Shown here in pieces: positions 3,722-5,040 of a stretch of DNA of 5,040 nt. Within the stretch, counting starts at the first letter, position 1; every line of letters starts with the position of its first letter. Source of the stretch: Patescibacteria group bacterium (lineage in GTDB: Bacteria; Patescibacteriota; Minisyncoccia; Minisyncoccales; DG-74-1); assembly GCA_030016465.1 (NCBI GenBank), contig JASEJL010000061.1, positions 1 to 5,040 of the forward strand. Reading direction: 5' to 3'. A program made the position numbers and the translations under genes. The notes beneath the pieces were generated by a model. The model saw only the letters and a program-made list of their open reading frames with translations, was not told the DNA's origin and made no database searches.

Positions 3722-5040
3722 GCGCTTTAACCTTCCAATTACATATATCGTTTGCGCAAATCATTCCTGATATTACGACAGCTTCAATTCCACCTCCTGG
3801 GAAAGTTGATGCACTTGCCAAATACAAGCCTTTAATCGGCGTTTTAAAGTAGGGTCTTTTAACTCCAATTGATTGATCAAAGGAATAAAGTGCTCCTTCA
3901 GGCATGGAAGTGTATCTTTCAAAGGTTTTAGGTGTTGCTGCTTCTTGAACAACTATGTGCTTGTTCAAATCAGGAATAGTTTGTTCGACTTTGTGGATCA
4001 ACATTTTAGCAAGTTCCTTTTTCTTTTGCAAATATTCCCTCGTCCCCCTTTCTGGAAAATCGTGGTAGTTGGCACCTGTCAATATCGTAACGCTGGATTT
4101 ATCTTTTGGTGCCAAACTTGGGTCAGCATTTGAATTAATCACAACCTCATAATCTTCATCCAGATTTTTAATGAGGGTTGGATAGTTGGATAGATTTGTA
4201 TCTACACCTAAGAATACCATAAAGCAAGAAGGAGACATTTTTAACCCTTTTATATATTCAACGAATCCTTTATCCAAATTCTCCCCTCCGACAAGTTCTA
4301 AAAAGGTGCTTTTAGCGTTTGCATTGGATATGACAATGGGACTTCTAAAAACTTTATCTCCAACTTTTACTCCCTTTACCTCTCCTTTTTCCGTCAATAT
4401 TTTATCTACCTTATGTTTGAGCAAGACTTCACCGTCATACCTCTCGATAAACTCCTTCAAACTATTCGCGAATTTCTGAGCTCCTCCTTTCGGAAAATAA
4501 CCTCCATAGAGATAGTAGGATACACATGCGGTGAGTGCGCTGCTCGCTGAGGTTTTATCAGGGTCTGTTCCGATGTAACCTAATAGAGCACAGAGCAATG
4601 TTTTTAAATCGTCATTTTTGAAATGCTCGTCAAGCTTTTGCTTAAACGATTTATTCATCCAATCATAGAAATGAGGGTGCTCCCTTGGATAGTCCAAAAG
4701 CTTTCGTTCTCCAAAAACTTTCACAATCAACTCGGCAGGCAAAGGTGTTCCGTAAATTTCGGCTTCTCCATAGCATTCCTCGTAAGCTTTTTCAGCTTCA
4801 TCAAAGAAATCAGAAATACTCTCCTTTTCATTCGGAAACATCTCCGAGAGCAGTTTTATGAACTCATCCAAATTCTGAGCTTTTATATCTCTCCCTTTGA
4901 AGATATATCTTGTTGTGTTTCTTACGAATAAATCTTCTTTTTTCAGTCCAAGTTCTCGTAAAAGATACGTAAGAGGGCCCTTTTCCCACAGCCCACTGAC
5001 ATCCTCCACTCCAGTATTAAAAACAAAATCCTTTCTCATG
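3717..5040 (-). CDS. Phytoene desaturase/CrtI-like FAD oxidoreductase, N-terminus outside window
   Basis: This 440-residue fragment belongs to the CrtI/CrtISO/retinol-saturase-like group of FAD-dependent amine-oxidase-fold enzymes, which desaturate, isomerise or saturate polyene lipids, usually at the membrane. It shows the mid-protein block YGGYFPKGGAQKFANSL (178-194), the VISNANAK strand (236-243) of the FAD domain, and the family's C-terminal signature GLYLASASTFPGGG (404-417), which contacts FAD. The N-terminal GxGxxG nucleotide-binding loop is missing, and RKDFVFNTGVED looks like the family sequence just after it. About 50 residues therefore lie beyond the right edge, and the ATG at 5039 is probably internal. 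Substrate cannot be told: carotenoid, retinoid or other isoprenoid. No other carotenoid gene is in view. The TGA stop overlaps the attC-like site at 3648-3721. It would be a large cargo for a cassette. Confidence 0.86.
   Translation of the reverse strand, partial: MRKDFVFNTGVEDVSGLWEKGPLTYLLRELGLKKEDLFVRNTTRYIFKGRDIKAQNLDEFIKLLSEMFPNEKESISDFFDEAEKAYEECYGEAEIYGTPLPAELIVKVFGERKLLDYPREHPHFYDWMNKSFKQKLDEHFKNDDLKTLLCALLGYIGTDPDKTSASSALTACVSYYLYGGYFPKGGAQKFANSLKEFIERYDGEVLLKHKVDKILTEKGEVKGVKVGDKVFRSPIVISNANAKSTFLELVGGENLDKGFVEYIKGLKMSPSCFMVFLGVDTNLSNYPTLIKNLDEDYEVVINSNADPSLAPKDKSSVTILTGANYHDFPERGTREYLQKKKELAKMLIHKVEQTIPDLNKHIVVQEAATPKTFERYTSMPEGALYSFDQSIGVKRPYFKTPIKGLYLASASTFPGGGIEAVVISGMICANDICNWKVKAP

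Noticed and set aside
3658..4931. Four plus-strand open frames antisense to the CrtI-like gene
   Set aside because: The minus-strand frame carries strong family motifs throughout, and none of the plus frames resembles a known protein.

Overview
The window is AT-rich in its genes. It carries five genes, all on the minus strand, separated by short GC-richer intergenic blocks that resemble one another. No rRNA, tRNA, integrase or transposase gene is visible. The host cannot be named. A TTGACA-N17-TAAACT promoter-like sequence, three plausible Shine-Dalgarno sites and attC-like sites lean towards a bacterium, but the protein families also occur in archaea and TATA-like boxes precede two genes, so the domain stays open.

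Layout in the direction of transcription (right to left). (1) The 3' part of a phytoene-desaturase/CrtI-like FAD oxidoreductase (3717-5040, N-terminus outside the window). (2) A 65-residue protein with two membrane helices (3385-3582). (3) A BtrH-N/DUF4872-type protein with a papain-like Cys-His-Asp arrangement (2174-3241). (4) A two-gene unit: an AlkD-like HEAT-repeat protein (1277-1972), followed one base later by a radical SAM protein of the spore-photoproduct-lyase-like family (388-1275). (5) A gene-poor stretch (1-211) with a possible promoter, two hairpins and a nine-codon micro-ORF.

The main observation is the intergenic architecture. Each of the four units is followed by a 70-81 bp imperfect palindrome (212-292, 2035-2114, 3299-3368, 3648-3721). 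In gene orientation each ends in a box like the integron attC R' box (GTTAAGT, GTTATAC, ATTATAT, GTTAGGC), and two begin with a perfect R'' box (ACTTAAC, GTCTAAC). Unrelated genes in one orientation, each followed by an attC-like fold, is the layout of an integron gene-cassette array. On this reading complete cassettes of 349, 1264 and 1823 bp lie between 218 and 3653, and any integrase/attI platform would lie beyond the right edge or be absent (a CALIN-like array). The ends of at least two cassettes are complementary to their own beginnings (13/13 and 8/9 bases), which is best explained if they were once circles.

The cargo is metabolic and repair-like rather than antibiotic resistance: base-excision/radical-SAM repair candidates, an acyltransferase- or peptidase-like enzyme, a small membrane protein and a carotenoid-type oxidoreductase. 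The genes need not act together. If this is a cassette array, their adjacency reflects capture, except for the tightly coupled AlkD-like/radical SAM pair.
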